The position numbers were made by a program, and so were the translations under genes. A stretch of DNA of 64,000 nucleotides from Crotalaria pallida (taxonomy: Eukaryota; Streptophyta; Magnoliopsida; Fabales; Fabaceae): assembly GCA_037953625.1 (NCBI GenBank), contig CM075654.1, positions 50,971,001-51,035,000 on the forward strand, given 5' to 3'. How positions within the stretch are numbered: the stretch's first letter is position 1; the number at the start of each line of letters is the position of its first letter. The notes under the pieces were generated by a model. The model searched no databases. It was given only the letters and a program-made list of their open reading frames with translations, and had not been told where the DNA came from. Positions 10,446-20,741 of this stretch are shown in pieces.

Positions 10446-12236
10446 ATGGGTTCTACGAATCCCTTTGGTGGTGAAGGTGCTTCAATTAGTCGCCCTCCTA
10501 TGTTTGGTGGAGAGGGTTATGCTTATTGGAAAATTAGGATGAGAATCTTTTTAGAAGCCATAGATGTGAACATTTGGGAAGCCATTGAAAATGGTCCTCA
10601 TATTCCCTCAAAAGAAGTAGAAAGTGTACTTACACTAACTCCCAAAGATAAGTGGACCGATGATGATAAAAGGAAAATTCAATATGATTTAAAAGCTAAG
10701 AATATCATCACCTCCGCTTTATCTTATGATGAGTTCTTTAGAGTCTCCCAATGTCGTAATGCCAAAGAAATGTGGGACACCTTGCAAGTCACACATGAAG
10801 GCACTAGTGAAGTTAGGCGTGCTAGATTAAATTCTTTGATGCATGAATATGAATTGTTTCGTATGTTGCCTAATGAATCTATATGTTTTATGCAAAAGCG
10901 TTTTACTCATATTGTTAATCATCTCATTGCTCTTGGAAAAACTTTCTTGAATTGTGAACTTGTTAACAAAGTTTTAAGATGTCTAAGTAGGGAATGGCAA
11001 CCTAAGGTTAACGCAATTGTTGAATCAAAGGACTTGGACACCATGGACTTAGCAACACTTTTCGGAAAGCTTCAAGAACATGAAATGAAGCTTGGACGCT
11101 TACATATGCATGAAGAATCGGACAAAAACAAAGAAAGAAAAGGAATCGCTCTTAAAGCTCAAAGGTCATATCAAAAGGAAGAGAGTTCCGATAATGATGA
11201 TAATGAAGATTCCGATTCGGACATTGATGAAGAGGAGATGAAGCTTCTACTAAGAAAATTCAATAAGATTCTAAGGAGAAAAGGAAGGTTGAACAAGAAC
11301 AAAAGTAAAGAGAAGGATCCCCCACACTACAAGACCAAGACATCAAAAGAAGGTATAGTTTGCCATGAATGTGGAAAGCTCGGTCATCTCAAGTACTCAT
11401 GCTCTAAGTATCTTAAGAAGAAGGAGAAAGAAAAGAAAAATTCAAAATCTAAAAGAGCATACATAGTTTGGAATAGTGATGATGAAGATGACAAGAAAAG
11501 CACATCGAATAGTTCTTCGGATGATGAAGATGCCGCTTGTCTCAACTTGATAGCTCTAGTAGATGAAGAGGAAAGTTCAAATGATGAATCAAGTGATCAA
11601 AGCTACGAAAGCGATGTAAGTGAAACTAAATCCGAAATTTCTTCCAAGTATGAAATTTTATATAATGCTTATGAAGAAATGCATGAACATCTCAAGAAAC
11701 TAGCTTCGAAAAATATTGAAAGGAAGAAGCTCATTTTGAAACATCAACAAGAGATTTTAGAACTTCAAAAACAAGTTGATGAGCTTAATCTTCAAAATGA
11801 AACTCTTGATCTTATATGTGCTAGTTCTTCTTGTGATTGTGCTAGTAGATTGAATATTGTGGTTGATTGTGAGGATTGCAAGTTGCTTAAAGATGAAAAT
11901 GCTATATTGAAAAATAAGCTTGCAAGTTTCACAAATGGTGATATTAGATTGCGCACATTGTTAAATTTTCAAAGAGAAAATTCAAACAAGTTTGGTTTGG
12001 GTTATACTAATGCTAAGAGTAAGTCTCATAGAAATGTTGTTGATTTTTCTAAAGTTGATTTTTCAAATGCACCAACATGTTTCTATTGTGGCACTCATGG
12101 ACATACTTCAAATGTGTGTTATATTAAAGTGCATGGTATACCTAAAGGAAAGTTTGTTTGGGTGAAAAAGGGTGAGAGTCCCTACACTAACAAAAATGGA
12201 TCCAAAACCATTTGGATACCAAAAAGCAAAGCATGA
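10446..12236 (+). CDS. Gag polyprotein of Copia element F
   Basis: An uninterrupted 596-codon ORF starting 70 bp after the LTR. The N-terminal ~220 residues resemble the plant Copia Gag/UBN2 type, with FGGEGYAYWKIRMRIFL near residues 19-35 and a KEMWDTLQ motif. A zinc knuckle C-X2-C-X4-H-X4-C (CHECGKLGHLKYSC) starts near residue 306. It is followed by Ser/Asp/Glu-rich acidic tracts, a probable coiled coil (about residues 405-505), and a second knuckle (CFYCGTHGHTSNVC) near residue 545. The protein should assemble virus-like particles and bind element RNA. In autonomous SIRE-like elements the frame continues into protease; here it ends with TGA straight after IWIPKSKA. The intact frame suggests selection or recent origin. 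Lineage is inferred from layout and knuckles. Confidence 0.88.
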   Translation: MGSTNPFGGEGASISRPPMFGGEGYAYWKIRMRIFLEAIDVNIWEAIENGPHIPSKEVESVLTLTPKDKWTDDDKRKIQYDLKAKNIITSALSYDEFFRVSQCRNAKEMWDTLQVTHEGTSEVRRARLNSLMHEYELFRMLPNESICFMQKRFTHIVNHLIALGKTFLNCELVNKVLRCLSREWQPKVNAIVESKDLDTMDLATLFGKLQEHEMKLGRLHMHEESDKNKERKGIALKAQRSYQKEESSDNDDNEDSDSDIDEEEMKLLLRKFNKILRRKGRLNKNKSKEKDPPHYKTKTSKEGIVCHECGKLGHLKYSCSKYLKKKEKEKKNSKSKRAYIVWNSDDEDDKKSTSNSSSDDEDAACLNLIALVDEEESSNDESSDQSYESDVSETKSEISSKYEILYNAYEEMHEHLKKLASKNIERKKLILKHQQEILELQKQVDELNLQNETLDLICASSSCDCASRLNIVVDCEDCKLLKDENAILKNKLASFTNGDIRLRTLLNFQRENSNKFGLGYTNAKSKSHRNVVDFSKVDFSNAPTCFYCGTHGHTSNVCYIKVHGIPKGKFVWVKKGESPYTNKNGSKTIWIPKSKA

Positions 12237-12884
12237 TTGTTTTGTAGGTATGATTGAAGAGCAAAGGGCTTACAAGTGTTATTCATACATTTGCATCTTC
12301 AATTGGTATTACATTTGCATCTCAAGTGAATGACCTACAAAGTGGTAAAAATTGGTACAAGTGATATTGTTGAATATTCTTATTTGGTATCAATTATAGT
12401 TTTTCTCAATTGGTATAATTGAATTGTCCTCAATTGGTATTACTTTTCTAAAGTTCAATTGGTATCATTGAGTGATGATTAGATGATTATCATGCTTTTG
12501 TGATATTTTTGTCAATTAGTGACAATTAGTTTTTCAATTGGTATCATTGATTATTTTTGGTTCTTATCTTTCGATTGGTATCAATGTTGAAAAGGAATGA
12601 TTGGTGATTTCTCTTATTTTGGCTTAGCATTTTATATTTCAATTGGTATATATTACTTTTTGATAATGCCAAAAGGGGGAGAAGAGGTTGTTTGTTTGTT
12701 TTTATATAGGTTGAGAAAAGTTGTTGAAGATAGGGGGAGAATCAAGCTTCTATCAATTGGATTTCAAATGTAAATTGCATTGATTAAGGGGGAGCAAGAG
12801 TCTCACCGAGTGATCAAACATTTAAAGCATCAACAACTTCAAACAACTTCAAAACATGTTTGTCATTTTCAAAAAGGGGGAGAT
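12237..12884 (+). other. Repeat-rich spacer and polypurine tract of F
   Basis: No ORF. The motif CAATTGGTAT (variants AATTGGTAT and CGATTGGTATCA) recurs about nine times between 12300 and 12650 at irregular spacing. GGGGGAG runs follow at about 12674, 12734 and 12790. The last, AAAAAGGGGGAGAT (12871..12884), is the polypurine tract before the 3' LTR. Confidence 0.8.
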
Positions 12885-14553
12885 TGTAAGATCCATTGAG
12901 AATGTTTTGATAAATGACAAAAGGTTTTGAACAAGCTACAAATGTGTTGATCAAGATCAAGCTCAACAAGCAACAACAAATATCAAGTGATGAAGAGAGA
13001 GCAAGCTCATGAAGACTTAGTTTCGTAGTTTATGTTTTATTGTAATATCTTTCGCCTCTCAAGTCTTTTAGTTTATGAGTTTGGGTAGAGTCTATAGAGG
13101 GTAGTGAATCTCTATCAAGGTCATGATTATATCATATTTTGAGTATTCACTAATCAATAGGTGGCTTAAAGGTTTGAAAGAAAAGGTTTAGATTTTGAGA
13201 AAACAAGTTTTTAAGTGGTTTTCATCTGACTAATAGATTAAGCACTTTGACTAATCGATTATAATTTTCAAAGCTTGCGCACTTAATCGATTAAGCAAGG
13301 TGTTAATCGATTAAGACCTTTGTTAATCGATAAACACGTACAGACCTGGTTTTTTAAAATACGTTTTTCACTTCTCAAAATCAGTTTTCAAGTGCTATAA
13401 CTTTTGGGTATTCTATATAAATCTTTTCCCAATTATTATTACAATCTAGAATCATTTTGATATTCATTTTACAAAGTATCAAGCCACTCTATTCTCTCTC
13501 ACTTTCATAGATCAAAGCTTTAACTTTTACATTCTTTGATCAAGAATCTTTGAATCTCTCATGTTGATATTTTCATAGCTTTTGAAAGAGATTCATAGGA
13601 TTGTTATTGTTTTTCATTTGAGTTGTAATCATTGCAAAGAAGGCAAGCTATCTACAACAAAGGAAGTCTTGGTTGTTCATCAAGCAAACAAGCATTTGGA
13701 AGTCTTGATTGTTATCAAGCAATTGGAAGTCTTGTTGTGTTAACAAGCAAAGTGGAAGTCTTGGTGTGAGGCATCATCAAGCAAGTGGAAGCCTTTGAAG
13801 TATCTCAAAGCAAATTGGAAGACTTGTTGTGGGCAATCGGCAAGCAAGAGAAGAGGTTAGATTAGATTCAATAGGGTTACAAGGCAAGGGTGTGGTATCT
13901 CTTGTAGGCTAGCAAGAAGGGAGTCTTGTGAGGCATTTACTTGTAATTTGAGAACTCTAATTCCTCATAGTGAAGAATCTCTCTTGGTTGAAGAGGGGAC
14001 TGGATGTAGCTTTCAAGTGGATGAAAGTGAACCAGGATAAATCACTGTGCAGTATCTCTAAACCCTTAAATCTTTACATTCATGTCATTAATTGTGTTCT
14101 TGGTTGAAAACCTAGAAAAAGATTGATTTTCATAATTGATTGAATTGAATATTAATTGTGCAAATTGATTTGGGGAAAATCATTTTCATAACCTAGGTAA
14201 TCAATAAGAATATTGGTGTTAATCAATTCCGCTTAATCTCTGATCATATGTGTTAATTGATTGATTTTCGTATTTGATTGAAAAGTGATTTTTTTTTAGT
14301 TTTAACAGTGATTAATCGATTAACTGGTTTCATTAATCGATTAGTTCAAATTGATCTTTCGGCATTAATCGATTAGTTGCCTTATTAATCGATTAACAGC
14401 TGAGAAATTTGCAAAAATCATTTGTTTTTAATCGTTTCGATTTGTTTCTTTCGAAAATCTTTCAAGGTTTCTCTAACACCTATTCAACCCCCCCTTCTAG
14501 GTGTTCTCCTAGTGTCTCCTAGTTATTTCACCCACCGATTGTAGGTTCTAACA
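12885..14553 (+). repeat. 3' LTR of Copia element F
   Basis: A 1669-bp copy of the 8696..10375 LTR with few differences: a small deletion near 13150, a shorter C-run, and a few substitutions in the ATCGATTA motifs. It has TATATAA at 13414..13420 and ends GGTTCTAACA. Confidence 0.93.
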
Positions 14554-14720
14554 GTATTATTAAGTTTTATGTTTAAAAATCTCTCTGGTCTAAATAGGTA
14601 CAATAGAAAATTTTGGGAAAGTCCGAAAAACAGAGGAAACTCTGCCGGATTTTCATCAAAATTTTCAAGTACCGTTTTTAATAAAACTTAAATTATCTAA
14701 TATTAAGTGAGGCTGTTACA

Positions 14721-16490
14721 GATAACATATGAACCTAGAATAACGATAAAGGCCCAAGCCTTATATAACTTAATAGTAGATATGACCATCGTATATTAAG
14801 TTCTAAAAGAAACTCATGGACAATCTATGTTGATAGCTCTTTAAACATAAAAGGTGGAGGAGCTGGAATCATCTTGGAGAACTTTTAAGGGCTGCAAATT
14901 GAATACTCGGTCATGTTTGATTTTCAAACTTCATACAACCAAGCCGAGTATGAAGCGTGAATTGTTGAGTTACTCATTGCAAAAGAGTTGGGAGCAACCA
15001 AACTTGCCATGCTCAGCAACTTTCAATTGGTTACTTCACAAATCCATCAAAATTACCAAGCTAAAGAACCGATTTTGCAGAAGTACATCCAAAAGGTAAA
15101 AGACCTCAAGGTCGAGTTTGTCAAGGTAGAAGTGAAGCACATACCTACAAATCAGAATATCAGGGATGACATACTGCCCAAGCTAGCCAGCACAAAGAGC
15201 CCTGGCAACAATCGTTTGGTCCTGCAAGAAATGGTGGTAAACCCCAATGTCATTCTAACCTTAAAGGCCAAGACAAGTTGGATCTCCCAAATCATAGCTT
15301 ACCTTGAGAAAGGGAATTATACCACTAAATGAGATTGAAGCCAAGAAGTTAAAAGAGAAGTAGCATAGTACATTGTTTATGATGGGAAGCTCTATTGTCG
15401 TGGTATCTCTACTCGCCTCCTGAAATACCTTACCCCTTCTGAATCAGATCATGTCCTCTTTGAAATTCATGATGAACAATGTGGCCACCATCTCGAGGGC
15501 AAGTCCCTGGCCTAGAAATTTTTACGGGTAGTGTACTGTTGGTCAACCATGCAACAAGACTCCACGACACATGTACTGCGACAAGTGTCAAAAGAAAGCA
15601 GACCTCATTGTTCCCCCACCCGAGGAGCTACACTCTCTATCTTCCCTGTGGCCTTACTACCAATGGGGGATGGACATACTGGGCCTTTTCCTGGAAGCCC
15701 TCGAAAAAGTGAAATACCTCGTGGTGCCCATGAATTACTTTACCAAGTCGATCGAAGTCCAACCTCTTGCATCCATCACATCAGCTCAAGTTAGGAAGTT
15801 TACCAAGAAGAATATCATCTCCAAGTTCAGCTACCTAAAGTGCGTTATCACATATAATGGTATGCAATTCACGGCTGAACAATTCAAGGAGATGTTGGCA
15901 ACCTTGAACATCAAGCACCAACGATCATTTGTGGAACACCCTCAGACAAAAGGCCAAGCCGACTCAACTAACCTAGTCATCCTTATAGCACTTGACAAAA
16001 AACTCGATTATGCGAAGCAGTACAACCCAACACCCAACGCACAACACAAGTGAGATGTCGTTCAAGTTCTCGTACGATTGCAAAGCTATGATACCTGTCG
16101 AACTTGGAGAACCATCTAGGAGAAAGGATCACTTTGAGGAACTACCTAATGTTCAACTAAGAAGGCAGAACTTGGACTTCTTGCTAGAGATTATAGACAC
16201 AACTGAGGTCAAAATGGCGGCAACAAAACAAAGGATCGTGAAGCAGTTCAACGATAAGTTAGTCCCTGCGAAGTTCATGTTGATGACCTCGTACTGAGAA
16301 GAGCTAATGTTGGCATGAAGATTCCTAACCTTGGCAAGCTAGAAACTAACTGGGAAGGACCTTATCGGGTGGAGGAAAAAAAATGGAGCCTACTGTCTTG
16401 AAATCCTATCATGGTTAAGAATCACCAACCCATGGAACGCAACCAAGCTGAAGAAGTACTATAGCAGATCTGGCTATCCAAGTTAGCCTA
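14721..16490 (+). pseudogene. Tat/Ogre-type Gypsy pol fragment
   Basis: Decayed 3' pol of a second Gypsy element. RNase H remnants (about 14830..15110) read in broken frames as GGGAGIILE and YNQAEYEA. A chromodomain-less integrase follows: a zinc-finger region with YCDKCQKKADL (about 15571), then WGMDILG and VVPMNYFTKSIE in the catalytic core, and HPQTKGQADSTN (about 15937..15975). The usual central DNG motif reads YNG and the usual final Glu position is altered, so the catalytic triad is broken. There are at least four frameshifts or stops. The tail near 16440..16470 (TKLKKYY) is like the end of Tat integrases. Element A lies directly against its 5' side, which is consistent with A having inserted into it; the other half is outside the window. 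Confidence 0.75.
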
Positions 16491-18100
16491 GTTTCCCCAT
16501 TTCTTTGCATGAGAAAAAGTTAGTTTCTTTGCACTAGTATAAGTTTAATTTTGCACTGGAATAAGGTGCACAACTTGTCCAACCTTTTGAACTTACTTTT
16601 CATTCTTTTCAAATAAATTAGCTCACTGATTAACTCGACCAAGCATGATTATTACTATTCACTTTTATGAACCTTCTACGATAATAAATTGGTTTGTTAG
16701 TTAACTTAGCAACTTTTTCTATCATTGCCAACTTGTTTTACACATACATTTTATAACTAGATTATATTCGTTCATCATTTAAATTTTTTAACCTAGCTAA
16801 CTAAGACTTCATGTACATTTTCAAATATACATTTATGTTTTCACTCAAATTTCATTACGAAGATGTATCACGTCATGATCCAACTGAATCACGCCAACAT
16901 TATGGAAATTCCTAAATCATGTCAAATAAGAGTAGTCATTGTTCAAATATGATTAGTTCGATCGCCTTGGACAATATCATTTGAACGCCACCACCCCTTC
17001 CTGGCAAGCTACCAAGTTGGCCGTAAATTATCCCATTGTACAATACTAGTTCCTTTTGAAAATCCATCAACGTACCTAATAATGTCAAATTCCTACTTTC
17101 GTGGTAATTGGGGCACATTTAATCCATTAAGTTCTTTGATAATTTTGTGAATCTTCTCAGGAATTAAACCTAATTTGATGATTTACGTTCTTGAGTTTAT
17201 TTTCGTATTTTCTAATATTAAGGTTCACCTTTAAGTTCTTCCCCTACTATCTGGGGTAATGCAATTATGGTGCTATACACAATCACAAACATTAAGAACA
17301 TCATAATTAAATAAATACAATATCTAGCATAAATAAAAGATGAAATATCAAAGCATCATGTCAGTGCCTCCATTGACTAATCCTAATCCCTAGAAAATGG
17401 AAACTACTCAGTCATAGTCATGATACGAGAACAAAATAAGGAATAAGACATGAGATATAACAAAAATCAAAAGATGACTAGAGAAGAAATAATGTTGTCT
17501 TCAATCGTCTTCCAATTTCGCCAAGAAAGAGTTGTACCACCTTGGATCATTATTTTCTATCTTGTTTCTCTATGTGATAGATCATCCGAGGTTTTTATCT
17601 TTGTTTTTTTTTAATTATTTTTGCCTTCTCCAAGTATTTGGCTCAAATTAGCAAAATAGGCCCAAAATCATATTAGAACTCTATTTTTCCATCTTATTCC
17701 CAAAAGCTCCTAGAATTTCTTCCATGATGGATTCCTCGAGTAAGTTCCAACCTCCAAGCCTCAAAATCATTAGTCTAGGTATCAAATGCACAAGAAACCT
17801 TTTCAAATGAAATGGGAATAATAAGCATGCTAAAATTATAATAAAATGCATGATTATGTATTAATTAAATGCAAACTAATAAGGAAATAATATGCATGTT
17901 ACACACACATCAGGCACGTTTAGTTGATTTATCTTTGTCACTCTTGTGTCCCTCTGTACTCACTCATACTTTCGGTGCTTGTAAGGTTGTCGTATCAAGC
18001 TTGATAACTTCATGGAATTTTTCAAACAGTCTCTATTTCCCATCTAAGTCTGCATGCTTTTACAACTTATGTTACTCTTCCCATAGTATGTCCAGATCTG
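16491..18100. other. AT-rich spacer without recognised gene
   Basis: I see no gene. The first few hundred bases may be the 3' untranslated part or LTR of the decayed Tat element. Open frames at 16936..17118 (-) and 17869..18183 (+) are short and unlike any family I know. Confidence 0.5.
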
Positions 18101-18111
18101 GATTACCATTT

Positions 18112-18631
18112 TCAAAGCTCTGTGTTTTTTCTTACTCTTCTCAAGCATTGACAAAGTTTGACAAAAGGGATGAATTTCTCTAAGTAGAATGGGTTGTCCC
18201 AATCATTGGTACTTTGCAATCTTACACTGATAAAGTAACTCATGCGTTGTTCTGATCCTACAATCATAAAGAACTTCCACCTCGTTTTGGTAATAATACC
18301 CTTAGGCTCTATGTATATAAATAACAATGCCTTCCTATATATTTTATAACTAAACTCTTTATATAAAGGAGTATTCGCCCTGTGCTCCACAGGATTATGT
18401 TATTTTTAAACGAGGAAATGATGGTTGTGTATTGGCTTGTCAACAATATGTGGATGCAATCAATGCATATAGCTATATCCTCTTTATTATCGGTCAACAT
18501 CCTTTTGAATGTAGCATGGGCAGTCTCTACCTTGGTAGACAATTGTTCCAAAAATATACATAAGTATAAAAGTCCAATGATGGGAAAAAAATCAATTTAA
18601 GTAACGTATTTTACTAACGTTTACCTGTGTG
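18112..18631 (-). pseudogene. MULE/FAR1-like transposase, C-terminal part
   Basis: On the minus strand, the frame at 18551..18309 contains VETAHATFKRMLTDNKED and then SQYTTIISSFKNNI. This matches the 'VExxHxxLKR...LxxQHxxIxxSF' region that follows the catalytic domain in FAR1-related MULE transposases. A second frame (18390..18112) continues with a frameshift. It lines up in order after the N-terminal piece at 31884..33090; Copia element E separates the two. Multiple frameshifts make it dead. Confidence 0.65.
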
Positions 18632-18730
18632 TAGTGTATAAGTTGTAGTTTAATTTATTCGTTACAACTAAAATAATAAGTAGTGGTGTAACGGTCTGGT
18701 ATGGTCCCAACATTATTTATCCTCAAAGGC

Positions 18731-18780
18731 CGGACCGGACCGGACCGTTCATGAATGGTCCGGTCCGGTCCGGTCCGATC
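18731..18780. repeat. GGACCG palindrome, hAT subterminal region
   Basis: GGACCGGACCGGACCG followed after about 12 bp by GGTCCGGTCCGGTCCGG, a strong hairpin in otherwise AT-rich DNA. The homologous but degenerate array at the other end is at 25545..25690. hAT transposases commonly bind such subterminal repeats. Confidence 0.8.
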
Positions 18781-19468
18781 TATTTTGCTTTTTTTTCCTT
18801 TAAAATCAAGCAAAAATATGAAAAAATACAATAGCAACAACATCATCCCAGATTCAAGATAAACTGAAAAAAATAAACAGATCAGGAACAAAAATAAAGG
18901 AAAAAAAATAAACATATTCAAGATAAACAAAAAAATAAACAAATTAGGAACAAAAAAAATAAAAATTAATAGCAATGAAATTAGATCAAGAACAGAAAAA
19001 AAGAAAAAAAAAATTGAAAAAAAGACTTGTGCCTTGATCTCCATTTGATTTGTAATGCATGCATGTGTAACACCCTGATTTGGCAACTTGAAAACACATT
19101 TCCTTTTTGTGCAAAATGCTGTAAAATATGGGCCAAATTTTTTTTTTTAAACATGAATGAATAACATGAGTATGAGAACCATTAAGTTTTCAAAACTCTT
19201 CTTCAATTAAAAAGGTGTTCTCACACATCAAGCTAAACTTCAAGTTCCAAACCGAAGTGTCACAAGACACCGCACTTTGAAACTCACTCTTTCTCATTTC
19301 ATTTTCAATGGCCCTTATAATCTTTAAAACTTAATTCATGAAATTTGAAATAAAACTTGATTCATCGTCACAAGTATGGGGTTACATGTTGGTACTGCAA
19401 TGCTAGCTTAAGTAAATACAGGGAACATAATACGTCAACTAAAATAAAAGAAACTACCACCAGGCCCA

Positions 19469-19881
19469 TTAAGCTGAAGTCGAATGGTCAATGGGAGGTG
19501 CCTCGCTCGGGTCGATCTCAATCACATCCGCCTCCTGGAAATCCTCATCAGGGTCCTCCTCTGGTTCACTCTCTTGCATAGCCTCAAAGGCTTCATCCGG
19601 CAAGTCGTTCAAAGCCTCATCCAACTCCTCCAACTCCTCAGCCTCGGGATCAATCCGTGCAGGCAAAGGCATCAGATGTCCACCATGATAATAGCTGGTC
19701 CACCGGTCTGCAAATCCGCAAGCACGAAACGACAAGTACGAGTATCGGGTGCTGTCCCTTGAAGGGTATGATTGGGGTCGAAGATGCGAACCTCGGTGAC
19801 TCCACGCCACTCCCAACCTCTATAGTTTACTTCCCATCTTCCTTCGTCTCGAATGTCAAACGTAAACTTAACCGGATCCAT
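19469..19881 (-). pseudogene. LTR-resident ORF of element B (acidic C-terminus)
   Basis: I do not recognise this protein. On the minus strand an ATG at 19881 opens a frame (MDPVKFTFDIRDEGRW...) running to 19672. An overlapping minus frame to 19469 carries WTSYYHGGHLMPLP and then a long acidic tail rich in Glu/Asp (DPEAEELEELDEAL). The two probably form one reading frame broken by a frameshift near 19700..19740. ACCCCTTAG, a plausible splice acceptor, ends 3 bases before the ATG. Position in the LTR, acidic tail and acceptor parallel the ORFs of elements C and D. It could be a captured gene piece or an LTR-encoded accessory protein; no function is assigned. Confidence 0.45.
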
Positions 19882-20215
19882 GGACTAAGGGGTTGACAAC
19901 ATATAAACAGGCACATAGACAGAAGAATTCGAGAGAGTAAGTATTCCCAAGCATGTGATGCCAACGGTGTGGAATTACAGTAGGTAAAATATTAAGAATG
20001 AACATAACATGCAAGCAAACATCATATAAAAGCAATTATATTTACTCCTACCATTATCATACAAAACACTTACTCTATTCCATCACCTTTCTCTTCTCAA
20101 GACTTTTAGCATTTCCTCAATTTATTCCATCAATCGCTTCTACTGCGCAACTCTGATTCCATCACCTCACGGTCTCATCCTCTTTTCCATACTTTCACTT
20201 AAGAGTTATTCTCAA

Positions 20216-20217
<2 letters not shown>

Positions 20218-20247
<30 letters not shown>
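20218..20247. repeat. (TA)n microsatellite
   Basis: About 14 TA units within element B. Similar TA runs occur at 30837..30867 (element E) and 45392..45415 (element D). Confidence 0.95.
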
Positions 20248-20249
<2 letters not shown>

Positions 20250-20725
20250 CTTTTCTTTTCTTATTAAGTTTTATGAATTCATGTCCATCAATGATGCAGG
20301 GGATTTTAATCATCATTGAGGAAAATCGCTCTCGAAGTTAGCACACACGTCTACATCTCCTCGGTCATCCATCCAACCTAATCGGAAGCAAACAGGAGTA
20401 CATGACCTTTACCGTGCGGGCACGACAGTTGTCTCACAATTGACTCCAAGCCAGGAGGACTGTAGAAATCTCGGGTACAGCCTCAATCATTTCATTCAAT
20501 TCATATCAATTCAATTCAACGCACACTGTAGAAAACTCGGGTACAGTGGCAATCAATAGATGCCCCACTCCAGTCCCTCTCACTGTTCAAGATTTGCAAT
20601 CTAGGGGGCGATAGTACTGATTCTAGTTTGCAATGCAGAACTCACCACGGCATTGGACCCAGTCCCTACCACGTTCGTACGCCACATGTGGAATTTGTTC
20701 CGCCTAGAACGTACTCTAGACTTCT

Positions 20726-20741
20726 TGACGTTTCACCGTCA
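20726..20741. promoter_or_regulatory. TGACG-N6-CGTCA dyad in LTR B
   Basis: TGACGTTTCACCGTCA is an inverted repeat of TGACG, the core bound by plant bZIP/TGA-type factors. The identical architecture, TGACGTATCACCGTCA, occurs at 42053..42068 in element C within a shared flanking block. A regulatory role is inferred. Confidence 0.5.

Larger units (their letters stand above)
8696..14553 (+). mobile_element. Gag-only Copia (SIRE-like) retrotransposon F
   Basis: A complete LTR element nested in the 3' LTR of A. The ends are TGTTAAGATCCATTGAG and GGTTCTAACA, with LTRs at 8696..10375 and 12885..14553. GTAT flanks both sides (8692..8695 and 14554..14557), and removing the element restores the uninterrupted LTR sequence seen near 2950. 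The interior (about 2.5 kb) has a primer site, one long gag ORF, a repeat-rich spacer and a polypurine tract. No protease, integrase, RT or RNase H was found, so the element is non-autonomous. The LTRs look nearly identical by eye, so insertion is fairly recent and younger than A. Confidence 0.93.
5197..14720 (+). repeat. 3' LTR of Gypsy element A, split by element F
   Basis: Begins TGTAACATCCCTAATTC right after the polypurine tract and ends GAGGCTGTTACA. Positions 8696..14557 are a Copia insertion plus its 4-bp target duplication, leaving an LTR of about 3.66 kb. It is clearly homologous to the 5' LTR, with scattered substitutions and array-length changes. GATAA follows the end and would be the predicted target duplication, but the left flank is outside the window. 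The first 400 bp contain two ATCGATTA palindromes near 5371 and 5393. Confidence 0.88.

Noticed and set aside
17869..18183. 104-codon + strand ORF
   Set aside because: Overlaps the antisense of the decayed MULE transposase end and matches nothing known to me.
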